Origin: Flagellimonas profundi
Lineage (GTDB): Bacteria > Bacteroidota > Bacteroidia > Flavobacteriales > Flavobacteriaceae
Assembly (NCBI RefSeq): GCF_017313275.1
Contig: NZ_JAFLNM010000002.1
Location: 186,001-250,000, forward strand
DNA length: 64,000 nucleotides
Reading direction: 5' to 3'
Shown: positions 37,921-44,260 of the stretch, one piece after another
Position numbering within the stretch: position 1 is the stretch's first letter
Layout of the letters: each line of letters starts with the position of its first letter
Position numbers and translations under genes: made by a program
Notes under the pieces: model-generated
Told to the model about the DNA's origin: nothing
The model's database searches: none
Seen by the model: the letters and a program-made list of their open reading frames with translations, nothing else

Positions 37921-38340
37921 ATGGGCGTCAGCAATAATCAAAACCAAAGAACCCGAACACGTATTGGAGTTGCGATTCTATTGACGATTGCCGCAATCCA
38001 TGCATTTAGGGTTGGAAGTTATTTGTCTGGGAACGCATATAAGTATTATTATAGTTTTGCCTCGGACATCATGATACCTTTCGCAGCTTATTTTTCGCTG
38101 TGGATGAACGAAATTCAATTCCGGTTTCTTAGAAAATGGTATATAAAGGTAATTATCTGTTTTTGTGTGATGACCTTTAGTGAAATCATGCAATATTTTG
38201 GTATTTACTTTTTTGGTTCAACGTTTGATTGGATTGATATTCTTATGTATGCATTGGGCTCGTTAACTGCTGCTTTTTTGGACAAACAGATTTTAGAAAG
38301 ATTAATGCCATTTTTAAAATATGATACTTTAGATAACTAA
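37921..38340 (+). CDS. Small VanZ-like membrane protein
   Basis: 139-aa protein with four predicted membrane segments (GVAILLTIAAIHAFRVG; a second around DIMIPFAAYFSLW; IKVIICFCVMTFSEIMQYFG; ILMYALGSLTAAFL). The pattern SEIMQYFG then FDWIDILMYALGS resembles the E..Q...FD..D.....G motif of VanZ-like proteins. ATG 37921 is preferred over an in-frame TTG nine codons upstream. Base composition is more A+T-rich than the neighbours. Function unknown. Confidence 0.65.
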   Translation: MGVSNNQNQRTRTRIGVAILLTIAAIHAFRVGSYLSGNAYKYYYSFASDIMIPFAAYFSLWMNEIQFRFLRKWYIKVIICFCVMTFSEIMQYFGIYFFGSTFDWIDILMYALGSLTAAFLDKQILERLMPFLKYDTLDN

Positions 38341-38399
38341 ATTTAGCCTTCAGATGTTTTAACCCACTTTGATATTCTTGTATCCTAGGCCAATAAAAA

Positions 38400-39275
38400 A
38401 TCAAACAATTCATCAACCCCACCGAAACCCATATCGTCCCGAACATTGCCACTCCCCAGCGGTTACAGGAATATGGCGTGGGAATTTTTGAGGCCATACC
38501 TACCAAATCTGCCCTTAAAAAAGCGCTAAAGAAAAAGCACATTACCGTAGATGGGGTTATTGCCTCCACAGCAACCTTGATCAACGGTGGAGAACACATC
38601 ACGCTCCGTATTCCAACAGAAACAAAGCCAAAAAAGCAGCTCGATTTTCCGTTAAAAGTCTTGTTTGAGGACGAATATCTCGCGGCCGTGCACAAACCTG
38701 CCGGTATCGAAGTAAGTGGCAACAAGTTCAAGACCTTGGCCAATGCCCTGCCACAAAACCTGGGGCCCAGTCAGCTTTCGGGCGCTACAACACCACAACC
38801 TGTTCACCGATTGGATTATGCCACAACGGGCATTGTGTTGGTAGGCAAAACCAACAGCAGCATCCGCGCTTTGAACAAAATGTTCGAGGATAAGTTTATT
38901 TCTAAAACCTACTACGCGGTTACTATTGAGAATATGAAGCAAAGCGGAACCATCACTGCCGAAATAGACGGGAAACCATCCCATTCGGAATATAAAGTAC
39001 TCGAGTCCGTGCCCTCGCAACGTTTCGGGACACTGAATTTGGTGGAATTACACCCAAAAACAGGCAGAAGACACCAATTGCGAAAGCATTTGCACGGTTT
39101 GGGAAATCCCATTCTCGGAGATAAGGATTATGCTTTGGAGGGCTTGCTTTTAAAAGGCAAAGGTTTGTACCTGCATGCCTATGCACTGGAATTTGAGCAT
39201 CCTTTTACCAACGAGCACATCCATATAACGGATGAATTACCAAGGAAGTTCAAGAAGATATTTTCAACATATTAG
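38400..39275 (+). CDS. RluA-type pseudouridine synthase, start codon unclear
   Basis: Pseudouridine synthase of the RluA family: catalytic Asp in VHRLDYATTGIVLVGK and the C-terminal HPKTGRRHQLRKHL. An S4-like segment is at the N-terminus (TKSALKKALKKKHITVDG). The first canonical start (GTG 38478) begins inside what looks like conserved N-terminal sequence, because the frame continues upstream in good coding sense (THIVPNIATPQRLQEYGVGI) to a stop just before 38400 without any ATG, GTG or TTG. The extent given begins at ATC 38400, two codons after that stop; this is uncertain. Target uridine not known. Confidence 0.78.
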   Translation: MKQFINPTETHIVPNIATPQRLQEYGVGIFEAIPTKSALKKALKKKHITVDGVIASTATLINGGEHITLRIPTETKPKKQLDFPLKVLFEDEYLAAVHKPAGIEVSGNKFKTLANALPQNLGPSQLSGATTPQPVHRLDYATTGIVLVGKTNSSIRALNKMFEDKFISKTYYAVTIENMKQSGTITAEIDGKPSHSEYKVLESVPSQRFGTLNLVELHPKTGRRHQLRKHLHGLGNPILGDKDYALEGLLLKGKGLYLHAYALEFEHPFTNEHIHITDELPRKFKKIFSTY

Positions 39276-39388
39276 CACTTACATTGAAGTATCTCCAACT
39301 GCCGCAAGTTGATATCCTATAAAGAAGTATATTTAAGGGATATAAGGAAAGTTCCATCTTCCCATGATTAAGTAAGTTATAAGCACAA

Positions 39389-39832
39389 ATGATCAAGCTT
39401 TTTTCAATAAACAAAAAAAATAAAATTCATCATTTAATAGAAGTTGATAATGAGTTCATTATACAAGAAGATGAATTCCTTAGATTGGAGTTCGGGAATG
39501 GATTCGATTGGATAAAACATAGTTTTACTTGTGTCGATTGTAAAGCCTTTCTTGAATCGTTAATGGACCCTAGCACTGCTTTTAATTGGTATTTGAAATC
39601 TGAACAAGGAGTTTATGTGCTTGATTCCTCTGTTTTCAAAAAAAAGGAACAATTTGAAAACATCTTTGAAAGTCGGGTTTCCAAGGAATTTACGGGAGTT
39701 AGATTAAAGCTCAGGAAAATACCTGATAACCGAGTTGAGTTAATAAAACTAATGGCTAATAAAGAGAAGGAACAAGAATTTAAGCATTGTGCTGAGCTTA
39801 AAGATGCTGCAAAAATTGCCGAACGTCAGTAA
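39389..39832 (+). CDS. Hypothetical protein
   Basis: 147-aa soluble protein, no signal or membrane segment, not recognised. The C-terminal third is highly charged and helical (ELIKLMANKEKEQEFKHCAE). A CVDCKAF pair of cysteines lies near residue 50. It is A+T-rich with long spacers on both sides (113 and 111 bp), as expected for an accessory gene. The start ATG follows TAAGCACAA, without a Shine-Dalgarno, as usual in Bacteroidota. Confidence 0.6.
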   Translation: MIKLFSINKKNKIHHLIEVDNEFIIQEDEFLRLEFGNGFDWIKHSFTCVDCKAFLESLMDPSTAFNWYLKSEQGVYVLDSSVFKKKEQFENIFESRVSKEFTGVRLKLRKIPDNRVELIKLMANKEKEQEFKHCAELKDAAKIAERQ

Positions 39833-39943
39833 TTAATAGGTTGCATGGTTAACTGTACAATCATTTTACTCTACTTAAACTCCCCTAGAATTCATTAACA
39901 ACCTCTCACACCCAACAACCAAATTATTTCTTACTTTGCATGG

Positions 39944-40813
39944 GTGAACAAATCTTTAGACCATCTGCCCCCATCCAAACAAAAGGAACTGGGCCTCCTG
40001 ACCACCCTACTATCCTCCTTCAAGGAAGTGGAAATGGTGCTGCTCTTTGGCAGCTACGCACGGGGCAATTGGGTGGAGGACACCTATGTGGAAAAAGGCA
40101 TCACCTACGAGTACCGGAGCGACTACGACATTTTGGTAGTGCTCACCCATGAGGACCTGAAACAAAAGTTTCGGATAGAGGACAAGGTAAAGCAAGAACT
40201 GATCACCACCGGAAAGATAAGCACACCTGTAAACATCATATTCCACGGCATAAAACACCTGAACCAAGCCCTGCGCCTTGGCAATTACTTTTTTAAGGAC
40301 ATTAAAAAAGAGGGGGTTGTGCTGTACAACTCGGAAAAGTTTGAGCTGGCCACGCCCAAGGTATTGACGCCACAAGAGAGCCAACAAAAGGCACAGGAAC
40401 ATTTTGACCAGTGGTTTACGAGTGCCAGTGATTTTCTAATAGATTTTAAGCATGCCTTTGATAGAAAAAGTCTTCATAAAGCAGCTTTTTACCTGCATCA
40501 AGCCACTGAACAGTTTTACACCACCATATTATTGGTGTTCACGGATTACCGCCCCAAAGACCACAATTTGGAGACCTTGGGCATAAAAGTGGACATGTGT
40601 GACCAAAGGTTTGCCGTTTTTCCAAAACAGACCGAAGAAGAACAAAGGTTGTTTGAGCTGTTGAAGCGCGCCTACATAGATGCCCGCTACAAAATGGAGG
40701 AATACCACGTTACTCGAGCCGATCTGGAGTATTTATCGGCCAAGGTAGCGGAGTTACAACACCTGACCGAGGGCATCTGCCTTGAAAAAATCAAGGAGAT
40801 CGGGGAGGGGTGA
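39944..40813 (+). CDS. MNT-HEPN fusion: nucleotidyltransferase plus HEPN domain
   Basis: 289-aa protein. Residues about 1-120 form a minimal nucleotidyltransferase: LLFGSYARGNW supplies the GS motif and SDYDILVV the DxD, with an insertion of about 20 residues between them. Residues about 140-280 form a HEPN helical bundle (AAFYLHQATEQFYTTILLVF) with the RNase-type Rx6H motif as RYKMEEYH. In bacteria the two domains are often encoded by adjacent toxin-antitoxin genes in which the MNT adenylylates the HEPN toxin; here they are one chain. Start is GTG 39944; an overlapping ATG is in another frame. Confidence 0.85.
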   Translation: MNKSLDHLPPSKQKELGLLTTLLSSFKEVEMVLLFGSYARGNWVEDTYVEKGITYEYRSDYDILVVLTHEDLKQKFRIEDKVKQELITTGKISTPVNIIFHGIKHLNQALRLGNYFFKDIKKEGVVLYNSEKFELATPKVLTPQESQQKAQEHFDQWFTSASDFLIDFKHAFDRKSLHKAAFYLHQATEQFYTTILLVFTDYRPKDHNLETLGIKVDMCDQRFAVFPKQTEEEQRLFELLKRAYIDARYKMEEYHVTRADLEYLSAKVAELQHLTEGICLEKIKEIGEG

Positions 40814-40894
40814 AAGTACAGCGAAAAAAATTACCATACTTGGGCCTAGCCTACCCTTGTGATGGTATATGCCGAGGAAAGTTGATTAAATAAA

Positions 40895-40912
40895 CAGGTT
40901 GGCAACAATTTG
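40895..40912. repeat. Cassette-boundary-like short element
   Basis: CAGGTTGGCAACAATTTG just before the next gene resembles the GTTGTAGGCAA end of the larger inverted element at 41713-41849. The match is short and could be chance. Confidence 0.3.
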
Positions 40913-40913
40913 A

Positions 40914-41705
40914 ATGAACCGAACACTGAATTTCATATTACTTCTTTTGATTCCAGTTTTTTCTTTTGGACAAGAAAAAGATTTCTATGATTTGGATAAT
41001 TCGTACCACAAAATTTTTGAGAATAATAAAGTAAAGTCATTAAAAGTTTTTACAAAGGAATTTGACAAAAATGGAGATATTAAAGAAGACTATGTTGAGC
41101 TAATTCAAAACTTCGCAAAAAATGGAGATATAGTCTGGGAAAAAGAATTTTATGATGACTCAACAGCAGCTTGGGAAGTCAATTATAAATATAATGACAA
41201 CCATCAAACTATTCGAACTGAATGGACTTGGCTAGACGAAAATGACCAAGACCTTACAGAATACGAATATGATTCTGACTATAGACTTATAAAAAGTCGG
41301 GACTATTATAAAAGTTCAAACTCAACTGAGTTTTTATTAGAAGAATCTCAAAACTACCATTACGAAAACAATCGAGTAAGTAAGGTCACTAACCTTGACA
41401 ACGAAATAGAGTTTTTCTATAAAAAGAAAGGGGAAATGATATTTGGATTTACAGCTAATAACGAACTAAAGTACAAGTATAAAAATGGTGAATTTGTTTA
41501 TCAAAGTCTGGATTCAATCATTTTTCAATATGAACGAAACAAAATAGGTCAGATTTTGAAAACCATAAAGACTGACAAAAAAGGAATTGTGCTCAGCCAA
41601 AGTTTTTACGAATATTCTAATGGACTTTTAATGAAAGTTATTTCTAAAGATAGAGATGGAAATTTGATATGGAAAAAAGAATATCAATATGAATATTATG
41701 AATAA
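40914..41705 (+). CDS. Secreted protein with YD-repeat-like strands
   Basis: 263-aa protein with a Sec signal (MNRTLNFILLLLIPVFSFGQ). The mature part is a series of short beta-rich units with repeating Y/E/K pattern (VNYKYNDNHQ, EYEYDSDYRLIKSRDYY, NYHYENNRVSKVT, FYEYSNGLLMKVISKDRDGN), resembling RHS/YD or MORN-like antiparallel repeats. No catalytic motif. Strongly A+T-rich compared with flanking housekeeping genes. It is bounded by cassette-like repeats, which suggests lateral gain. Confidence 0.65.
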   Translation: MNRTLNFILLLLIPVFSFGQEKDFYDLDNSYHKIFENNKVKSLKVFTKEFDKNGDIKEDYVELIQNFAKNGDIVWEKEFYDDSTAAWEVNYKYNDNHQTIRTEWTWLDENDQDLTEYEYDSDYRLIKSRDYYKSSNSTEFLLEESQNYHYENNRVSKVTNLDNEIEFFYKKKGEMIFGFTANNELKYKYKNGEFVYQSLDSIIFQYERNKIGQILKTIKTDKKGIVLSQSFYEYSNGLLMKVISKDRDGNLIWKKEYQYEYYE

Positions 41706-41712
41706 AAAACTT

Positions 41713-41849
41713 TTGCCAACAATGTGTAACCGCCATTGCTAGTGATTATTAATCCAATGAAAAGGATTACAAAAAACTATATATTTATAATTGAAAAAGC
41801 TTAAACCGAAAAGCTCGCAACTGCGGTTATACGGTATCGTTGTAGGCAA
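41713..41849. repeat. Imperfect inverted repeat, cassette recombination-site-like
   Basis: Left arm TTGCCAACAATG..TAACCGC (41713-41733) is the reverse complement, with small bulges, of the right arm GCGGTTATACGG..CGTTGTAGGCAA (41823-41849), separated by about 90 bp. The ends pair as TTGCC(A/T)ACAA and GCGGTTA/TAACCGC. It sits exactly between two orphan genes. The long-range imperfect palindrome resembles integron attC sites or the intergenic cassette repeats seen in Bacteroidota, though the exact GTTRRRY core is not matched. Confidence 0.5.
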
Positions 41850-41859
41850 TGTTGAAAAA

Positions 41860-42309
41860 ATGACAAACGCGGAATTCAAATCTGAAATTAACCGACTTTT
41901 GAAACCTCTCGGATTCAAAAAAAAGGGAAATAAATGGATATCGCAAACAGAAGAGTTAGAGAAAATTATTGAGCTTCAAAAATCCAATTACAGTAACAGC
42001 TACTACCTAAATTATGGATTTAATTTTAAGGACTTGGACTATAAAAAAGTTACAATGCACATTTGGAATCGATTGGACTCTTTTAAACGGAAGGAAAACG
42101 ACCTGTTGATAAGGACATTAGATTTAGAAAACTCACTTGAATCAATCGAACGGTACCAAAATCTAGAGCATTTCATTAACAACTTGCTTTTGCCTAAAAT
42201 TAACGGAATTAATCAAAAAGAAGACGTTATAAAGGAACTGAAAACAAGAAAACACCTGAATGACATATTCTTACCAGTAAAACGACATTTGAATTTAAAT
42301 ACGGAATAA
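41860..42309 (+). CDS. DUF4304-like protein
   Basis: 149-aa protein from ATG 41860 (MTNAEFKSEINRLLKPLGFK); the open frame extends upstream through the inverted repeat and is rejected as coding. The N-terminal pattern LKPLGFKKKGNKWIS followed by LNYGFNF is what I recognise in DUF4304 proteins, which have no known activity. A+T-rich. It looks like cassette cargo because the repeat arm ends 10 bp before the start codon and another repeat end starts right after its stop. Confidence 0.6.
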   Translation: MTNAEFKSEINRLLKPLGFKKKGNKWISQTEELEKIIELQKSNYSNSYYLNYGFNFKDLDYKKVTMHIWNRLDSFKRKENDLLIRTLDLENSLESIERYQNLEHFINNLLLPKINGINQKEDVIKELKTRKHLNDIFLPVKRHLNLNTE

Positions 42310-42310
42310 T

Positions 42311-42345
42311 AAACACTGCCTACAACACTAGCTAAAATTCATTGT
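42311..42345. repeat. Second cassette-boundary-like arm
   Basis: ACTGCCTACAACAC directly after the DUF4304-like stop matches the outward TTGCC(A/T)ACAA arm of the 41713 element. No complementary right arm was found before the GIY-YIG fragment, so the site may be broken. Confidence 0.4.
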
Positions 42346-42356
42346 TTCCTCCTGCC

Positions 42357-42596
42357 TTAAGCTAAATTCCCTACTTTTAAGAAAACAAGCAACCAAAAGG
42401 AATGCCTTCGGAACGCTCTAGCCTTACCCCTAGTAGAAAAACTCTCGATATACTTTACTTCCCAATCCATTGCGATTTTTGTGTATTTGGACCTGCCACC
42501 ATTGTGTCGGCTTATTCTATCTTCCAAATTCTGACAATGTCCAACATAAAACTTATCGATGGATTGGCTATATAATATGTAAACAAAATATTCCAT
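42357..42596 (-). pseudogene. GIY-YIG endonuclease copy 1, C-terminus replaced by tRNA-like sequence
   Basis: 79-codon frame. The first 57 residues are nearly identical to copy 2 (MEYFVYILYSQSIDKFYVGH with only two differences seen up to FSTRG), then the frame departs into RAFRRHSFWLLVFLKVGNLA, which is a translation of the tRNA-like GGCTAGAGCG/TTCCGAAGGC fragment and beyond. The conserved C-terminal helix of GIY-YIG proteins (ERERE-type) is lost, so it is probably inactive. It begins directly after terminator A. Confidence 0.7.
42399..42423 (-). repeat. tRNA-like fragment inside GIY-YIG copy 1
   Basis: GGCTAGAGCG followed by TTCCGAAGGCATTCC (minus strand), the 5' part of the degenerate tRNA repeat, fused in frame to the GIY-YIG coding sequence. 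Confidence 0.7.
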
Positions 42597-42628
42597 AAAA
42601 AAAGCACCCCTTTTATGAGGTGCTTTTA
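42597..42628 (-). terminator. Terminator A in the tRNA-like array
   Basis: AAAAGCACCTCAT..GGGGTGCTTTTTTT read on the minus strand, one of four near-identical copies in the array. Confidence 0.75.
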
Positions 42629-42637
42629 AGAATTTAG

Positions 42638-42695
42638 TGGAGAATACCGGATTCGAACCGGTGGCCTTTCCGAATGCCTTCGGAACGCTCTAGCC
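42638..42695 (-). pseudogene. Degenerate tRNA-Ala 3'-half copy A
   Basis: T-arm and acceptor 3' strand identical to the intact tRNA-Ala (CCGGTTCGAATCCGG, then TATTCTCCA). The anticodon arm is TTCCGAA-GGCA-TTCGGAA instead of CTTGCC-TGGCA-GGCAAG: a fully paired stem with a different sequence and GGC kept in the loop. The D-arm end GGCTAGAGCG is kept, but the 5' acceptor strand is absent, so it cannot form a tRNA. Confidence 0.75.
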
Positions 42696-42724
42696 ATTGA
42701 TTTCCCCAAACGCAACAACCTCAA

Positions 42725-42756
42725 CAAAAAAAGCACCCCGTTTATGAGGTGCTTTT
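42725..42756 (-). terminator. Terminator B in the tRNA-like array
   Basis: Same stem loop as terminator D (AAAGCACCCCGTTTATGAGG on the plus strand), here between tRNA-like copies B and A. Confidence 0.75.
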
Positions 42757-42766
42757 AAGAATTTAG

Positions 42767-42836
42767 TGGAGAATACCGTCCCGATATATATCGGGAGAAC
42801 GGTGGCTTTTCCGAATGCCTTCGGAACGCTCTAGCC
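42767..42836 (-). pseudogene. Degenerate tRNA-Ala 3'-half copy B, interrupted by a palindrome
   Basis: As copy A, but the T-arm is broken by the 18-bp perfect palindrome TCCCGATATATATCGGGA (42779-42796). The upstream end GGCTAG supplies the stop codon of GIY-YIG copy 2. Confidence 0.72.
42779..42796. repeat. 18-bp REP-like palindrome
   Basis: TCCCGATATATATCGGGA is its own reverse complement. It replaces the T-loop of tRNA-like copy B. Short CCCGAT...ATCGGG palindromes are, as far as I recall, common dispersed elements in flavobacterial genomes. Confidence 0.6.
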
Positions 42837-43085
42837 TTTATCTTCAGAAATGAGAAATTCAATGTACTTTCTACTTTTTTTTCTTTTGATCTCCCTTTCC
42901 CTCTCCATAGCTCTGCCCCTTGTAGAAAAACTCTCGGTATACTTTACTTCCCAATCCATAGCGATTTTTGTGTATTTGGACCTGCCACCATTGTGTCGGT
43001 TTATTCTATCTTCCAAATTCTGACAATGTCCAACATAAAATTTATCGATGGATTGGCTATATAATATGTAAACAAAATATTCCAT
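42831..43085 (-). CDS. Small GIY-YIG endonuclease, copy 2 (intact)
   Basis: 84-aa single-domain GIY-YIG protein. The name motif is present as YVYIL-like FVYILYS and FYVGH, with catalytic-type Arg in LEDRINRHN, Lys/Tyr in GRSKYTKIAMDW, and Glu in REREIKRKK. Family members are putative nucleases of unsettled role. It begins right after terminator C and ends with TAG embedded in GGCTAGAGCG of tRNA-like copy B, meaning the ORF abuts the tRNA D-arm position. Two copies within 0.75 kb show recent duplication. Confidence 0.82.
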   Translation of the reverse strand: MEYFVYILYSQSIDKFYVGHCQNLEDRINRHNGGRSKYTKIAMDWEVKYTESFSTRGRAMEREREIKRKKSRKYIEFLISEDKG

Positions 43086-43114
43086 AAAAAAAGCACCCCA
43101 AATGAGGTGCTTTT
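43086..43114 (-). terminator. Terminator C in the tRNA-like array
   Basis: Shorter-loop version of the same stem (AAAAGCACCTCATTTGGGGTG on the minus strand minus one base) followed by T residues, immediately upstream of GIY-YIG copy 2. Confidence 0.7.
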
Positions 43115-43148
43115 ATTCGTTTTAAACGCAATACCTTGCGCTTGATCG

Positions 43149-43206
43149 TGGAGAATACCGGATTCGAACCGGTGGCCTTTCCGAATGCCTTCGGAACGCT
43201 CTATCC
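43149..43206 (-). pseudogene. Degenerate tRNA-Ala 3'-half copy C
   Basis: Same structure as copy A: intact T-arm and acceptor 3' strand, rewritten anticodon stem TTCCGAA/TTCGGAA, D-arm end GGATAGAGCG (one change from GGCTAGAGCG), no 5' acceptor strand. Confidence 0.75.
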
Positions 43207-43237
43207 TTTGATTTCCCCCAAATACAACAACCTCAAC

Positions 43238-43269
43238 AAAAAAAGCACCCCGTTTATGAGGTGCTTTTA
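43238..43269 (-). terminator. Terminator D, downstream of tRNA-Ala
   Basis: AAAAGCACCTCATAAACGGG then GTGCTTTTTTT on the minus strand, ten bases past the tRNA 3' end: the natural terminator of the intact tRNA gene and the source sequence of copies A-C. Confidence 0.85.
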
Positions 43270-43278
43270 AGAGTTTAG

Positions 43279-43352
43279 TGGAGAATACCGGATTCGAACC
43301 GGTGGCCTCTTGCCTGCCAGGCAAGCGCTCTAGCCAACTGAGCTAATCCCCC
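43279..43352 (-). tRNA. tRNA-Ala (anticodon GGC)
   Basis: 74-nt cloverleaf on the minus strand. Acceptor GGGGGAT pairs with ATTCTCC including G3:U70, the alanine identity pair, with discriminator A. D-arm GCTCAGTTGGCTAGAGC, anticodon arm CTTGC-CTGGCAG-GCAAG with GGC at positions 34-36, T-arm ACCGG-TTCGAAT-CCGGT. CCA is not encoded. It is the only intact tRNA in the window and heads an array of degenerate copies. Confidence 0.95.
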
Positions 43353-43362
43353 AAAGTGAGCG

Positions 43363-43393
43363 CAAAATAACTACTTTTTTCCGAAAGTATCAA
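43363..43393 (-). promoter_or_regulatory. Probable promoter of tRNA-Ala
   Basis: On the minus strand: TTG, 20 bp, TTATTTTG, ending about 10 bp before the mature tRNA 5' end. Close to the TTG-N19-TAnnTTTG consensus. Confidence 0.5.
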
Positions 43394-43409
43394 AAATTGC
43401 GCCGCTTCC

Positions 43410-44207
43410 TTAATCTTTTTTAACGCTAAGTACCAGTACGGGTATCTTTACAAAGAATTCCGACTTTGGTATCGTGTTCTTTTCCCATAGTTTTTTAAAG
43501 AACCCACGCTTTCTACGGAATACGCACAACATATCCGGGTGTTCCTTTTGGAAATATTCCGTTACTCCCAAATACGTGGTTCCGTTTTCGGTAATGGACA
43601 AATGTGAGCTTAAATCCATTAGAGCCGTGTTCACCTTAAGATCGTCCTCCGTATATCCAGGTCTCTTTACCAACAACAGACTTACTTCTGACCTAAATTT
43701 GTTTTTGATCATAACCAATGGGGTCAAAATACTGCTTCGCTTTAAGATTCCAGACCCAAACGCGGTCAATATCTTTTTTATAGGTGTAAAAGTTGTTCCC
43801 TTGGGGACAATCAATGTAGGTATCTCGGTTTGTTTTATGATCCTGCCCGAAGTATTGCCCAAGTAAAGTTCTTCTTGAATATCGTTACTTCTGGGTGCAA
43901 TAATGATCAGGTCTATTCCAAGTTCCTTGTTGATGCTCTTTAGACCATCAATGATATCACCATTGTACGTGGCCATTTTTATCTGCACCCCTTTGGTGTC
44001 CACTTGGTCTATCACCTCTTTTAAGTGTTCCTTGCTGCTCTTGGCCACCTTTTCTTCAACATTGGCCAAGCTTCCTACGGCCGTAGTTACATTAAACACA
44101 TCCATTACATAGACCTGCGCTCCAAAATTTGAGGCAAAGTCAACAGCGTATTGCAATGTTTGGGAAGAATCTGGAGAAGTTCCAATGGGTACAAGTATAT
44201 TGTTCAT
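43410..44207 (-). CDS. Universal stress protein family, tandem-domain type
   Basis: 265-aa cytoplasmic protein. The first Usp domain is clear (NNILVPIGTSPDSSQTLQYA, LIIIAPRS, and the nucleotide-loop-like LGNTSGRIIKQTEIPTLIVP). The second half (KKILTAFGSGILKRSSILTP onwards) is a shorter, degenerate Usp repeat ending in a VLVLSV strand. Such proteins bind ATP or signal stress; the exact role is unknown. It is upstream of the tRNA-Ala gene on the same strand and divergent from the acetyltransferase. Confidence 0.85.
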   Translation of the reverse strand: MNNILVPIGTSPDSSQTLQYAVDFASNFGAQVYVMDVFNVTTAVGSLANVEEKVAKSSKEHLKEVIDQVDTKGVQIKMATYNGDIIDGLKSINKELGIDLIIIAPRSNDIQEELYLGNTSGRIIKQTEIPTLIVPKGTTFTPIKKILTAFGSGILKRSSILTPLVMIKNKFRSEVSLLLVKRPGYTEDDLKVNTALMDLSSHLSITENGTTYLGVTEYFQKEHPDMLCVFRRKRGFFKKLWEKNTIPKSEFFVKIPVLVLSVKKD

Positions 44208-44260
44208 GGTTTGGTGATTACGATTAAACCTTAAATTTACAATTTAATTGAAACGAATCA

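Noticed and set aside
41791..41859. Upstream extension of the DUF4304-like protein
   Set aside because: The codons fall in the arm of the inverted repeat; the protein family pattern starts at ATG 41860.
42638..43206. Additional functional tRNA genes
   Set aside because: The copies lack the 5' acceptor strand and conserved U33, and copy B has a broken T-arm; only 43279-43352 folds as a full tRNA.
42597..43270. CRISPR array made of the repeated terminator/tRNA units
   Set aside because: Units are few, of unequal length and contain tRNA halves and ORFs; there are no regular spacers and no cas genes.
43001..43324. 107-codon minus-strand frame across the tRNA
   Set aside because: It reads through the tRNA-Ala, a terminator and a tRNA-like copy before entering GIY-YIG in another frame; the apparent protein is a by-product of the repeats.
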